Shown: one piece after another, positions 1 through 6,712 of the stretch
Layout of the letters: every line of letters begins with the position of its first letter
Position numbering within the stretch: position 1 is the first letter of the stretch
Virus record (IMG/VR): IMGVR_UViG_3300031951_000379
Span: 1-42,846 of that record
Length of the DNA stretch: 42,846 bases
Strand: one strand, 5' to 3'
From: a virus
Notes under the pieces: model-generated
Told to the model about the DNA's origin: nothing
What the model saw: the letters and a program-made list of their open reading frames with translations, nothing else
Databases searched by the model: none
Position numbers and translations under genes: made by a program

Positions 1-1
1 C

Positions 2-229
2 GTGAGAGATTTTCCGAATTTTCTTCGGTCCGATATTTGCTCGGCCCGTTCGGGTTTTGGTCGGCCTAACAGAAGCCGAACAGCCAGACTGGCCGGCGGT
101 CCGGTCCGGGTCGGGGGCGGGCTCGGGCTCGGGCTCGGGCGCCGGGGGCGGCATCCATCACGCGCACGCACGCGCGGGCCTCGACTCGGAACGAAGCACC
201 ATCCGATAATTTGGTTCGCGCCTACTTGA
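2..229 (+). CDS. Possible small basic protein in the leader (doubtful)
   Basis: A 75-codon arginine- and glycine-rich reading frame that starts with GTG and ends at TGA. It is unlike any family I recognise. Its only support is that the diverged right copy (42242-42445) keeps the same frame: the 24-base length difference is exactly eight codons, and the single-base indel falls after the stop. In the right copy an AAGGGG sequence sits just before the GTG. The low-complexity Gly-Leu-Gly-Leu stretch comes from the microsatellite. It may equally be a chance open frame in GC-rich non-coding DNA. Confidence 0.25.
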   Translation: MRDFPNFLRSDICSARSGFGRPNRSRTARLAGGPVRVGGGLGLGLGRRGRHPSRARTRGPRLGTKHHPIIWFAPT

Positions 230-440
230 CGGGTACTTGATTGGCGCGCCATGCCCGGCAATCCGACGTGCCGAATGCGCGATCCAACAATTTTCTTTCG
301 ACCGTAACTCACGCGCACGCATACGCTTGCGCGAATACGGACCGAATTCGTTGGAGAATCTATCATGTAGGGGCTTGCATCGGTCGATATAGACTGTAGA
401 TTCCCACTATCGCGGCCAAGCCGCAGAAACGGAGCCACCT
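230..440 (+). promoter_or_regulatory. Leader and control region before the rightward early genes
   Basis: No gene is seen here. It contains two TACTTGA direct repeats (about 223-239), the element AATTTTCTTTCGA at 289-301 that recurs at three other intergenic places, an eight-base palindrome CGAATTCG at 343-350, and a weak sigma70-like pair TTGCAT (375-380), 16-base spacer, TAGATT (397-402). All of these are kept in the right copy. The GGAGCCACCT ribosome site at 431-440 directly precedes the first start codon. Which of these is the working promoter cannot be decided by eye. Confidence 0.45.
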
Positions 441-1115
441 ATGAGGACAGTGCAAGTCTACGCATACACGTTCGGAGACTTGATCCGGGAGCATGCGGCG
501 GGGAACGCCTCCGCGGCGGCGGTCGATCGGGCGCGCGAGTATCTGCGCCATTGGGCCGACGACGATTGGGCCGACGACATCATCTCGGATTGGATTGAAG
601 CGCTGGCCGACATCGGATTCCACGGCGCTGATATCCGGTGGACCGGATTCGCTTCGCAAGGCGACGGCGCATCGTTCGAGGCGAAGATCGAGGAAAGCGA
701 GCTCGTGCGCTTCGGCTGGGCCGGCGCGCGTCCCTATCCGAAGCGTCCCGATGGATCGCTCGAGGTTGACGGCGCGATTCAATGGGACCGTTGGATCTTC
801 TCGCGGATCGGCGAATGCTCGTGGGATGCGTTTGAGCGCGATTGGGTGAGCATGGCCGGCGAGGGAGATATCTCTATCCGTCTCCGGCGCGTCGATCATC
901 GCTACTCGCACGAGTGCACCGTCTCCGTCGACGTTGACGCGACGCGCGAAGAATCGGACATTCAGCGCCGCGTCCAGTCTCTCTACCGTGCCATCTGCCG
1001 CGCCATCTATGCAGACCTCGAGGCCGAGCATGAACGGCGCGAAACCGACGAGTTTCTTTGCAACCTTTCCGCGCACCATATCGTTGAATTCGACGATCGC
1101 GGACGCACCATCTGA
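441..1115 (+). CDS. Conserved phage protein with SQGDGASF motif (function unknown)
   Basis: This 224-residue protein starts at ATG behind GGAGCCACCT. The N-terminus (VQVYAYTFGDL) followed by a helix-rich segment rich in Trp and Asp, then DIRWTGFASQGDGASFEAKI at about residues 68-87, matches a widespread phage family whose members read 'FDELS...' then 'SGFxSQGDGASF'. Some relatives carry the label 'antitoxin', which I do not consider established. The C-terminal half is charged and helical with no known domain. It is the first well-supported gene of the rightward operon and 15 bases separate it from the next. The duplicated start at the right end encodes nearly the same protein. Confidence 0.85.
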   Translation: MRTVQVYAYTFGDLIREHAAGNASAAAVDRAREYLRHWADDDWADDIISDWIEALADIGFHGADIRWTGFASQGDGASFEAKIEESELVRFGWAGARPYPKRPDGSLEVDGAIQWDRWIFSRIGECSWDAFERDWVSMAGEGDISIRLRRVDHRYSHECTVSVDVDATREESDIQRRVQSLYRAICRAIYADLEAEHERRETDEFLCNLSAHHIVEFDDRGRTI

Positions 1116-1130
1116 CCACGGGAGCCACCT

Positions 1131-1865
1131 ATGTTCGCACTGATTGACCTCGACCTGACCGATACCCGCCAGTACGTCATTGATCGAATCGCGTCATCCG
1201 ACTGCGGCCACCTGCCGCCGGAAATCGCCATCGTTCGATTCTCCGATATCACGTCTCCGATCCTCACTAGGCGCGTTGTGAGCAAGCTGATCGCAATGGC
1301 GCGCGAAGCCGCAGCGGACGGCTACTGCGCGCCGCAGGATCGCCGCATCCGGGCCGGAATCCGCGTCGCGGGCGACGGCGCGATCGAGGCGACGATCCGC
1401 CACAATGGCGAGCACGTCGTCGTCGTCGTCGGCCTTGACGTGATCGGAGCTGGCAGCGGCCCCGAGGCGCTGCGCCTTGCCGCCACCGAAAGCCTCTGGC
1501 GCATCTGGGTCGCGCAAAGCGCGATCGACTCTGACTCGGCGCGACGGATCGCCGAACGCATCCGCAGGCGGTCGCGGCTCACGATGAATCATCGCGGCCA
1601 GTCCGAGCACGCCGCGACCGTGCCCGGTACGCCGGAGCATGGCGAGCGCGACGTTTGGATGCGTGCCGCGGCGCGCGCCGAAGCCCTTCGGCTTGACGCC
1701 GTTGCAGGATTGGGAAAGGCGATTGCGCGTCGCGCGGCCCTTGCCGCCGAGCCTGCACCGTGCGAGTGCTGCGGCGTACGCCCGCAGGCCATTCCCGCCG
1801 GCGATTGCGGTGGCGGCGTCGTCATCTGGTGCGAGCAGTGCCACCGGGACGGGGGCGCACAATGA
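1131..1865 (+). CDS. Hypothetical protein with C-terminal Cys cluster
   Basis: 244 residues, start behind a second perfect GGAGCCACCT site. I recognise no family. The first 150 residues look like a mixed alpha/beta fold with a strongly hydrophobic strand (HVVVVVGLDVIGAG). A basic alanine-rich helix follows. The C-terminus has CECCGVRPQ and, after a glycine-rich turn, WCEQC, a four-cysteine arrangement that could bind zinc. The stop overlaps the next start in an ATGA, so the two are probably translated together. Confidence 0.75.
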   Translation: MFALIDLDLTDTRQYVIDRIASSDCGHLPPEIAIVRFSDITSPILTRRVVSKLIAMAREAAADGYCAPQDRRIRAGIRVAGDGAIEATIRHNGEHVVVVVGLDVIGAGSGPEALRLAATESLWRIWVAQSAIDSDSARRIAERIRRRSRLTMNHRGQSEHAATVPGTPEHGERDVWMRAAARAEALRLDAVAGLGKAIARRAALAAEPAPCECCGVRPQAIPAGDCGGGVVIWCEQCHRDGGAQ

Positions 1866-2101
1866 CCCGATCCCGAATCATCATCGCCCGATACCCCGGC
1901 GTCGCCATTGACGGCACGATCGTCCACAAGGGCCGCGAAATTTTGTGGTGCGGACGGACGCGCCGCGTACTGACGGCCTGCCCGAATCGCATCGCCGAAT
2001 GGCGCGACGGTAGCGCACCCGACGCGATCGACCTGGCGCACGAGGATGCCTGCGCCCGGGCCTGCGGGATGGATTCCCTTTCCGCATTCGGCCGAGACTG
2101 A
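1862..2101 (+). CDS. Small hypothetical protein
   Basis: 79 residues starting at the ATG of an ATGA overlap with the previous stop, preferred over the longer upstream frame because coupling of this kind is the rule in this genome. The protein begins with basic and hydrophobic residues (MTRSRIIIARYPGVAIDG) and contains four cysteines spread along its length. No known domain. It is followed by 91 non-coding bases with a small hairpin. Confidence 0.65.
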   Translation: MTRSRIIIARYPGVAIDGTIVHKGREILWCGRTRRVLTACPNRIAEWRDGSAPDAIDLAHEDACARACGMDSLSAFGRD

Positions 2102-2146
2102 CCGCCGATCCTCCGACAGCGCCCGTATGCGACGCGGGCGCGAATC

Positions 2147-2161
2147 GGGCGACCGTCGCCC
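2147..2161 (+). other. Small hairpin before the next ribosome site
   Basis: GGGCGA, loop CCG, TCGCCC forms a perfect six-base stem in the 91-base gap between two plus-strand genes. It is followed by AAAA rather than T residues, so it is not an intrinsic terminator for the plus strand. It may affect read-through or mRNA stability. Confidence 0.4.
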
Positions 2162-2192
2162 AAAACGGACCGTATTCACCGAAGGAGCCCAA

Positions 2193-2525
2193 ATGAAGAG
2201 CCTTCCCCGCGAATCCTGCATCGGCCTCACCATCGCCGAGTTCAACCGTCGCAACCTACTCAAGCGCATCGACTGGACCGACCATTGGCCGGTTATCGAC
2301 CGTCGCGCGTCGTGGATCAATGGCCGTCGGGGGGGCTGGCGCATCATCGGCGTCTATGACGCTGCGGCCCTCGAGATCGAAGGATGCGTCCGCGTCCATA
2401 CGAGTCGAGATGGCCGGCGCGTCACGCTTGCCGACGACGGCGATTGCACCGACTTTTTCACGACCGCCCGCGCGGCCAAGTGGGAATGCTGGGGCCGCAA
2501 CGCCAAGATCGGCGGTGGCGCGTGA
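2193..2525 (+). CDS. Hypothetical protein
   Basis: 110 residues. The start chosen is ATG at 2193 because GAAGGAGCCC lies just before it; the open frame upstream is non-coding in character. The protein reads like a compact, tryptophan-containing alpha/beta domain (DWTDHWPVIDRRASWINGRRGGWRI in two pieces, then VRVHTSRDGRRVTLADDGDC). I do not recognise it. Its stop overlaps the next start as GTGA. Confidence 0.7.
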   Translation: MKSLPRESCIGLTIAEFNRRNLLKRIDWTDHWPVIDRRASWINGRRGGWRIIGVYDAAALEIEGCVRVHTSRDGRRVTLADDGDCTDFFTTARAAKWECWGRNAKIGGGA

Positions 2526-2728
2526 AGCTCTGCATTGAATTCAGAGACGCCGACCATGCGCGCGAATGGGTCGAGCGGTTCATCGCAGCATCCGATGCGT
2601 GCCACGGTCTATCCGAGGACGCCGACGACGATCTCTCCGAGAGCTGGAGGGACAACGCCAAGCTCCTGCGCGATCTCGCGCTGCGGATCGACAGCATCAT
2701 CGCCGGGAGGCAGGGGGATTCCCGATGA
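2522..2728 (+). CDS. Small acidic helical protein
   Basis: 68 residues from a GTG start overlapping the upstream stop (GTGA). The sequence KLCIEFRDADHAREWVER followed by long charged helices resembles many short phage proteins with no assigned role. It ends in an ATGA overlap with a tiny membrane protein. Confidence 0.6.
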   Translation: MKLCIEFRDADHAREWVERFIAASDACHGLSEDADDDLSESWRDNAKLLRDLALRIDSIIAGRQGDSR

Positions 2729-2823
2729 TCTCCGTATTCGATATCGCGTGGCTTGTCGCCGCGCTCGTGGCATTCACAATCGGCGCGCTTGCGCCAGTCT
2801 GGAGCGACAATGACAGGGAGTGA
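2725..2823 (+). CDS. Tiny single-pass membrane protein
   Basis: 32 residues with one hydrophobic segment (residues about 7-26, IAWLVAALVAFTIGALAPVW) and a short acidic tail. It starts in an ATGA overlap with the preceding gene. Its size and position in the early region are compatible with a small membrane-active early protein, but no family is recognised. Confidence 0.5.
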   Translation: MISVFDIAWLVAALVAFTIGALAPVWSDNDRE

Positions 2824-3073
2824 CCGAAACCGACCGACGAAGAGAACGCATCTGCAATCGGTCTGCATCGCCGCGAGGCATGGCGTTGACCGCAGGCTCC
2901 GTATTCTCGGGCGAAACTGGACATGGCTCTCCGAGCGCATGGAATCGCGCGGCATCGCGTCCCCGGCCCTTGTGCAGCAATGGAAGCGGGGCCGCATCCA
3001 GCAGATCGGATGCGGCGTCTATCTGGCGATCCTTGACGAGCTCGCCGCTGCCGAGAGGGGAGGGGAGCAGTGA
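2810..3073 (+). CDS. Small basic protein, possible helix-turn-helix regulator
   Basis: 87 residues; ATG at 2810 follows GGAGCGACA and overlaps the previous gene by 14 bases. The middle (LRILGRNWTWLSERMESRGIASPALVQQWKRGR) has the layout of a short Cro/XRE-type fold, where a tryptophan after the second helix contacts DNA, followed by a conserved-looking 'QQIGCGVYLAILDEL' helix. The assignment rests on pattern only. It lies next to a second, clearer helix-turn-helix gene and could be part of a genetic switch. Confidence 0.6.
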   Translation: MTGSDRNRPTKRTHLQSVCIAARHGVDRRLRILGRNWTWLSERMESRGIASPALVQQWKRGRIQQIGCGVYLAILDELAAAERGGEQ

Positions 3074-3393
3074 GAGGGCAAACGATCCAAGACATCATGC
3101 GCCAGGTCGACCCCCGCGTGCGGTTCCCGATCGGGCATGGCATCGTCTCTGCGGCCCGGGACATAGCCGGCATGGCGAGGGTTCCCGAGTGCGACAACGC
3201 GCCGATCTACGCCGAGTATGAGGACGAGCGCGATCTCGTCATCATCGGCATCGCGCGCTCGGAGGATTCTCCGGTCGATGCGAAGGAATGGCTCGAGATG
3301 CAGCTCGCATATCCAGTCCTGCGCTCGATCGACCGGGTGGACCTGTTCGGAAACATGCTCGAGGGAGGGGATTCCGATGCCGCGCAGTGCTGA
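3070..3393 (+). CDS. Hypothetical protein
   Basis: 107 residues starting at GTG in a GTGA overlap. It has a basic N-terminus with DIMRQVDPRVRFPIGHGIVSAAR, then acidic and hydrophobic stretches (YEDERDLVIIGIARSED). No family recognised. It sits between two DNA-binding candidates in the early operon and overlaps the next gene by 17 bases. Confidence 0.65.
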   Translation: MRGQTIQDIMRQVDPRVRFPIGHGIVSAARDIAGMARVPECDNAPIYAEYEDERDLVIIGIARSEDSPVDAKEWLEMQLAYPVLRSIDRVDLFGNMLEGGDSDAAQC

Positions 3394-3709
3394 TCTGACG
3401 CCCATTGCCATCCGGATGCACGCGCCGCCGGCGACTCGCCGCTTTGCGTCCATCGTCGCCAAGCTCATCCAGCAGGACATTTACCGCGCGATGGTGCTGG
3501 AGGGCAGCATCGGGGCCGAGATGATCGAGGCCGCGAAGCGCGGGCGATCGCTGCGTGAGCTCTCCCGTGCCGTCGGCCTGAGCCCGACTTACCTATCCCT
3601 CGTATCGACCGGAAGGCAGCGCATAAGCGTGTCTGCCATGCACAGGCTCTTGGGCGAGTGCGATGGCGTCGAGCGGATGAGCCTGCCGAAGAGAGGGGGT
3701 CGCAAGTGA
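3377..3709 (+). CDS. Helix-turn-helix (XRE-like) regulator
   Basis: 110 residues. Start at ATG 3377, preceded by GGAGGGGATTCCG. The C-terminal half, RSLRELSRAVGLSPTYLSLV and then STGRQRISVSAMHRLLGE, is a typical XRE-family helix-turn-helix: a first helix, the 'LSRAVGLSPTYLSLV' recognition pair and a following helix. The N-terminal half (RFASIVAKLIQQDIYRAMV) is helical and could dimerise. It is immediately upstream of the serine recombinase and overlaps it (GTGA), so it may control or accompany integration. Repressor function is inferred. Confidence 0.75.
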   Translation: MPRSADLTPIAIRMHAPPATRRFASIVAKLIQQDIYRAMVLEGSIGAEMIEAAKRGRSLRELSRAVGLSPTYLSLVSTGRQRISVSAMHRLLGECDGVERMSLPKRGGRK

Positions 3710-4440
3710 AGGCCGTCATCTACCTTCGTGTCTCGACCGACGAGCAGGCGAGCAGCGGCCTCGGGCTGGAAGCCCAACGCGCCGCGTGCATGTCCAAGGT
3801 TCCGGCGGGGGCGACCGTCTCCGTATTCGCCGACGAGGGCGTGTCGGGATCAACGGCCATTGCCGAGCGAGAGGGGTTGCCGCAAGCCCTCGAGGCGCTT
3901 GGGTCCGGCGATGTCCTCATCGTGGCGAAGCGCGACCGGATCGCCCGAGACTACATGATGGCCGGCTGGGTTGATCTAGAGGTGGCGCGACGGAAGGCAC
4001 GCTTGGTTTCCGCCGCCGGCGAGGGGACAGACTCGGACGATCCGATGTCTCGCGTGATGCGCGTGATCGTCGACGCATTCGCGCAGTACGAGCGCGACAT
4101 GATCCGGGCGCGCACAAAGGCCGCGCTCTCCGCAAAGAGAGCCCGGGGCGAGAAGACCGGCGGGGCCGTTCCGTTCGGATATCGGGTCTGCGGAGTCGAG
4201 ATCCGGGACGATGGAACGAAGCGCAAGCTCTTGGTTCCCGACGCCGGCGAGCAGGAAGCCATCCGCCGCGCGCGCGCCCTCCATGCCGAAGGTCTAGGCT
4301 ACCGGGCGATCTCGGAGCGACTGGCCTCGGAGGGCATCCGCGGACGCGACTGCTCGAGACTGGCGCACACGACGATCAAGCGCATCCTCGGGTCAGGCCG
4401 AGAAGCGCTTTCCGCAGTCGGGGCATCGGATGTAGCGTAG
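3706..4440 (+). CDS. Serine recombinase (resolvase/integrase family)
   Basis: 244 residues from GTG at 3706, chosen because it gives the canonical N-terminus VKAVIYLRVSTDEQ and a GTGA overlap. Ser10 in YLRVST is the catalytic nucleophile; AKRDRIARD at about 74-82 and the long E-helix (about 110-140, FAQYERDMIRARTKAAL) complete the resolvase domain. A short 'recombinase' domain follows (GAVPFGYRV, then EGLGYRAISERLASEGIR and a terminal helix). It lacks the large zinc-ribbon and coiled-coil arm of large serine integrases. It could integrate the phage or resolve multimers. The 3' end overlaps the oppositely transcribed winged-helix gene by 48 bases. Confidence 0.9.
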   Translation: MKAVIYLRVSTDEQASSGLGLEAQRAACMSKVPAGATVSVFADEGVSGSTAIAEREGLPQALEALGSGDVLIVAKRDRIARDYMMAGWVDLEVARRKARLVSAAGEGTDSDDPMSRVMRVIVDAFAQYERDMIRARTKAALSAKRARGEKTGGAVPFGYRVCGVEIRDDGTKRKLLVPDAGEQEAIRRARALHAEGLGYRAISERLASEGIRGRDCSRLAHTTIKRILGSGREALSAVGASDVA

Positions 4441-4662
4441 GGCGGTCGCCGGAGGCTTCAAGGCCGATCGACCGGCCTCTGTCATCCTGTAGTCGCCCTG
4501 CGCGTTCTTCGACAGGTAGCCGAGTACGACCAGGCGCTTGCACGCGGCGTTCACCGTCGATCGGTTCCGCCCGAGCTCGTGCGCGATGTCCGACTGCGTG
4601 ACGTGTGGCGTCCGGTCGTACCGGACGAGGATTTCCCGAAGGACCGAAGTGAACCTAGCCAT
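4393..4662 (-). CDS. Winged helix-turn-helix protein with terminal CxxC
   Basis: 89 residues. The layout (VTQSDIAHELGRNRSTVNAACKRLVVLGYLSKN then GDYRMTEAGRSAL) is that of an MarR/ArsR-like winged helix: two helices, the recognition helix RSTVNAACKRL and a wing. The end, RYIRCPDCGKRFSA, carries one CxxC pair, perhaps half of a zinc site. The ribosome site GGAGA lies eight bases upstream in GCGAATACGGAGAGACAC. It is the last gene of the leftward early operon and its 3' end is antisense to the recombinase 3' end, so the two transcripts can interfere. Confidence 0.75.
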   Translation of the reverse strand: MARFTSVLREILVRYDRTPHVTQSDIAHELGRNRSTVNAACKRLVVLGYLSKNAQGDYRMTEAGRSALKPPATALRYIRCPDCGKRFSA

Positions 4663-5113
4663 GTGTCTCTCCGTATTCGCTGACCGTGATTACCGCGCGC
4701 GGCGCTTCGCCGGCGTTCGCATAGAGCTTCATCTGCTCGCCGTGGAACACGATGGAATCGTTTATCAACACGCCGGCGTTCTCGAGGGCGTCCGCGACGG
4801 CCTTCTCGAGATTGTCCTTGTCGGGCTTGGCGATGTGGGGAACGTCGATGTGCCCGATCGTCTTCTTGGTCATCAGACGGGCTGGCCTCGGCATCCAGAA
4901 CACGATCTGGACGCTGACGGGGCATCGGATCGGAAGCCGTTCCTTCGGGATCTCCTCGAGCGCGGCGGCTCCGACCGCCTGCTTGAAGGCGTCGGCTGTC
5001 CTCGGCGTCCAGTACCTCGGCTTGGATCTGAAGAAGGACGCGCTTGCCCGGGGCTGGGCCTTCGGGCATTCGTTGACTTGGAACGACCACTCACTTATCG
5101 GCGCCCATCTCAT
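4655..5113 (-). CDS. rusA: RusA-like Holliday junction resolvase
   Basis: 152 residues. The family signature KPDKDNLEKAVADAL (residues about 96-110) followed by a downstream Asp (GVLINDSIVFHG) matches the acidic active site of RusA-type endonucleases, which cut four-way junctions made during replication and recombination. The N-terminus CPKAQPRASASF resembles the 'PKxRPR' segment of the family. The start is ATG in an ATGA overlap with the gene ending at 5110. It probably works with the exonuclease and Bet protein of the same transcription unit, to clear branches before packaging. Confidence 0.88.
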   Translation of the reverse strand: MRWAPISEWSFQVNECPKAQPRASASFFRSKPRYWTPRTADAFKQAVGAAALEEIPKERLPIRCPVSVQIVFWMPRPARLMTKKTIGHIDVPHIAKPDKDNLEKAVADALENAGVLINDSIVFHGEQMKLYANAGEAPRAVITVSEYGETHG

Positions 5114-5279
5114 ACTTGCCCTCCAGCCGGCGGATCTTCCGCTCCTGCGCCTCGAGATGCCTCCGCTGCCTGATGATCTCCTTGACGAGAATCGCCGTCA
5201 GCGCCGGCTTCAGCGATCTTCCCGTCTCCACCGCGGTCATCGCCGCCGCGATCACCCGCGTCATTCGTTCCTCGTCCAT
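5091..5279 (-). CDS. Small coiled-coil protein overlapping two other frames
   Basis: 62 residues, beginning at ATG 5279 eight bases behind a good ribosome site (GGAGAAGG). The sequence is regular amphipathic helix: RVIAAAMTAVETGRSLKPAL, then an extended basic coiled coil (EIIRQRRHLEAQERKIRRLE). It overlaps the C-terminal 170 bases of the gene at 5110-5652 in another frame and the first 23 bases of the resolvase. Its composition looks more protein-like than the overlapping frame, so it may be the real gene here. Confidence 0.6.
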   Translation of the reverse strand: MDEERMTRVIAAAMTAVETGRSLKPALTAILVKEIIRQRRHLEAQERKIRRLEGKYEMGADK

Positions 5280-5652
5280 GATCCTTCTCCGTATTCGCGC
5301 GCGCCCTCTGGGTTGAAACGATCTTCTTGATCCGCGCGGCCACCTCGGCATCGACCTGACCGGAGATGCTTGTGGGCTTCCCTGCGTCCAAGCGTTCGAT
5401 CTTGTCTAGTTCGACGGCGAGAGCCCTGTTGTCCGACACGAGGCCGCGCAGGATCTCCGCGGCCTTCATGGCGTCCCTGTACCGTCCGGTTTCCTCGGCG
5501 ATCTCCATGAGGCGCATGACTCGCTCGGCCAGCTTCTCGATGCCGTCCGGCATGAGGAACGGCTTCACCGCGCCGTCCCGGATCATTCGCTGGTAGATGG
5601 AGAGGTCGTCCCGTCCTTCGGGGAGGAAAAGTCGGACAGGGCGGGAAGCCAT
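5110..5652 (-). CDS. Hypothetical protein (C-terminal part doubtful)
   Basis: 180 residues from ATG 5652, which has AAGGAG six bases upstream. The first ~110 residues look genuine (SRPVRLFLPEGRDDLSIYQR, then a helical region ending in VAARIKKIVSTQ). The last ~65 residues are Gly, Asp, Arg and Ala rich and look like the shadow of the overlapping small gene. However, the stop makes an ATGA overlap with the resolvase start, as real neighbours do here. It also overlaps the previous gene by 70 bases. A frameshifted or shorter product is possible. Confidence 0.55.
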   Translation of the reverse strand: MASRPVRLFLPEGRDDLSIYQRMIRDGAVKPFLMPDGIEKLAERVMRLMEIAEETGRYRDAMKAAEILRGLVSDNRALAVELDKIERLDAGKPTSISGQVDAEVAARIKKIVSTQRARANTEKDHGRGTNDAGDRGGDDRGGDGKIAEAGADGDSRQGDHQAAEASRGAGAEDPPAGGQV

Positions 5653-5855
5653 ACCCATCTCCTTTGCTCCGTTCCCCTCCTCGTCGATCGGCTTGTCCGC
5701 ATCTCGACGATCGGATGCCCGAGCTGCATCAGATACCACACCGCTCCGAGGCACTTCGCCCCGAACTTGACGCGGCTGATCTCCATGTCGATCTCCCCCG
5801 CCGTCGCGAGGTAGTGCAGAACCTCGAGATCGCGAGGAGTTTCCCTGCCAGTCAA
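5583..5855 (-). CDS. Hypothetical protein, TTG start proposed
   Basis: 90 residues if translation begins at TTG 5855, which overlaps the upstream stop as TTGA; longer in-frame starts inside the upstream gene exist. The core (RDLEVLHYLATAGEIDMEISRVKFGAKCLGAVWYLMQLGHPI in two helices and a turn) followed by RRGTEQRRWVWLP looks like a small winged-helix or regulatory domain, with the basic, Trp-rich part in the position of a wing. No family can be named. The C-terminus overlaps the next gene by 70 bases. Confidence 0.5.
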   Translation of the reverse strand: MTGRETPRDLEVLHYLATAGEIDMEISRVKFGAKCLGAVWYLMQLGHPIVEMRTSRSTRRGTEQRRWVWLPALSDFSSPKDGTTSPSTSE

Positions 5856-6712
5856 TTTGACGCTTGCGGGCCATTCAAATTCCTCCGGCTTCTTGAACCT
5901 GTGAGCTGTTCCCGCCACTCTTTCATAGATCCACCGTGATTCAGTACCTCCCGTGCGTCCTTCATCCCCATCGGGGGGAGGAGCATCCGGACGGAGCGGG
6001 CCGATCCACGGAGCGTCCTTGTCAACTCTTGGGCGCCTTTCACACCAGGCCCATCGTTGTCCGCGACCACGAGCACGTCCATTCCTGCCGTCCATCGTCT
6101 GATCTCCTGTTCGCTGCCCATGCAGCTCGGCCTTCCGATTGCGTTGAGTCCCATCTCGATCATGGCGGCGGTGTCGGTCGGACCCTCCACGATCCAGACC
6201 TCACCGATACCCCGGGTGCGACCGATCGGGATGAACAAACCGGACCTCGAGCCCTTGATCGCGAACTTCGATCCGTTGTCGAACCGGGTTCGGAATCCGA
6301 CAATCTCCTCCCGGTCGTTCCTCATCGGAAACGTCCATGCGGAGCCGTTCCATCCCGTCCCCAATCGCTCGAGCGATTCAAGCGACAGGCCGAGCGACAT
6401 CGCGAGCAATCCTAGCCGGGGCGCTCCTTGGCGCACGAACCGCGGCTGCATCAGGTCGGCTCCCTCGAGCGACGGAACCGCCTTCTCGGGGTCTTTCGAC
6501 ACCTTGAACGCGGGTACATCTCCTCCGGTCGAGTGAAGCCAGCCGGCGCTTCCGATCTTCCGCTTGCCTTCGGTCCTCGGGCAGATCGCAAGGCCGCGGC
6601 ACTCATCGACCAGACACCAAGAATCGTGTCCGCACACCGGGCACAACCTGCCCCGGCAAGCCCTCTTTCCGTGGAACACGACGGTTCCGGTGGTCTGGTC
6701 CGAAAGGATCAC
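5852..6712 (-). CDS. Zinc-ribbon and Toprim protein (primase-like)
   Basis: 286 residues. The N-terminus has a zinc-ribbon (CPVCGHDSWCLVDECRGLAICPR in pieces, residues about 24-46), as in DnaG-type primases. A Toprim domain follows: VWIVEGPTDTAAM supplies the glutamate and VLVVADNDGPG the acidic pair, then LLPPMGMKDAREVL. There is no DnaB-like helicase domain and the primase core between the two domains seems reduced. It may prime replication or serve as a zinc-ribbon/Toprim nuclease-like factor. ATGA overlap with the methyltransferase. Confidence 0.82.
   Translation of the reverse strand: MILSDQTTGTVVFHGKRACRGRLCPVCGHDSWCLVDECRGLAICPRTEGKRKIGSAGWLHSTGGDVPAFKVSKDPEKAVPSLEGADLMQPRFVRQGAPRLGLLAMSLGLSLESLERLGTGWNGSAWTFPMRNDREEIVGFRTRFDNGSKFAIKGSRSGLFIPIGRTRGIGEVWIVEGPTDTAAMIEMGLNAIGRPSCMGSEQEIRRWTAGMDVLVVADNDGPGVKGAQELTRTLRGSARSVRMLLPPMGMKDAREVLNHGGSMKEWREQLTGSRSRRNLNGPQASN

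Larger units (their letters stand above)
1..629. repeat. Left copy of the imperfect terminal direct repeat
   Basis: This stretch recurs at 42241-42846. The first 116 bases are identical in both copies. After that there are scattered substitutions, a 24-base length difference in a GGGCTC-type microsatellite (about 118-139 here, lost in the right copy), and one further single-base length difference before position 441. The repeat covers the leader and the first 63 codons of the gene at 441. Identity is high but not perfect, which argues against a simple exact terminal redundancy of one molecule. Confidence 0.95.

Noticed and set aside
3819-3830. TCTCCGTATTCG in the recombinase, matching the shared leader motif in reverse
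   Set aside because: Here it encodes the conserved VSVFADEG stretch of the recombinase, so the match is coincidental codon use.
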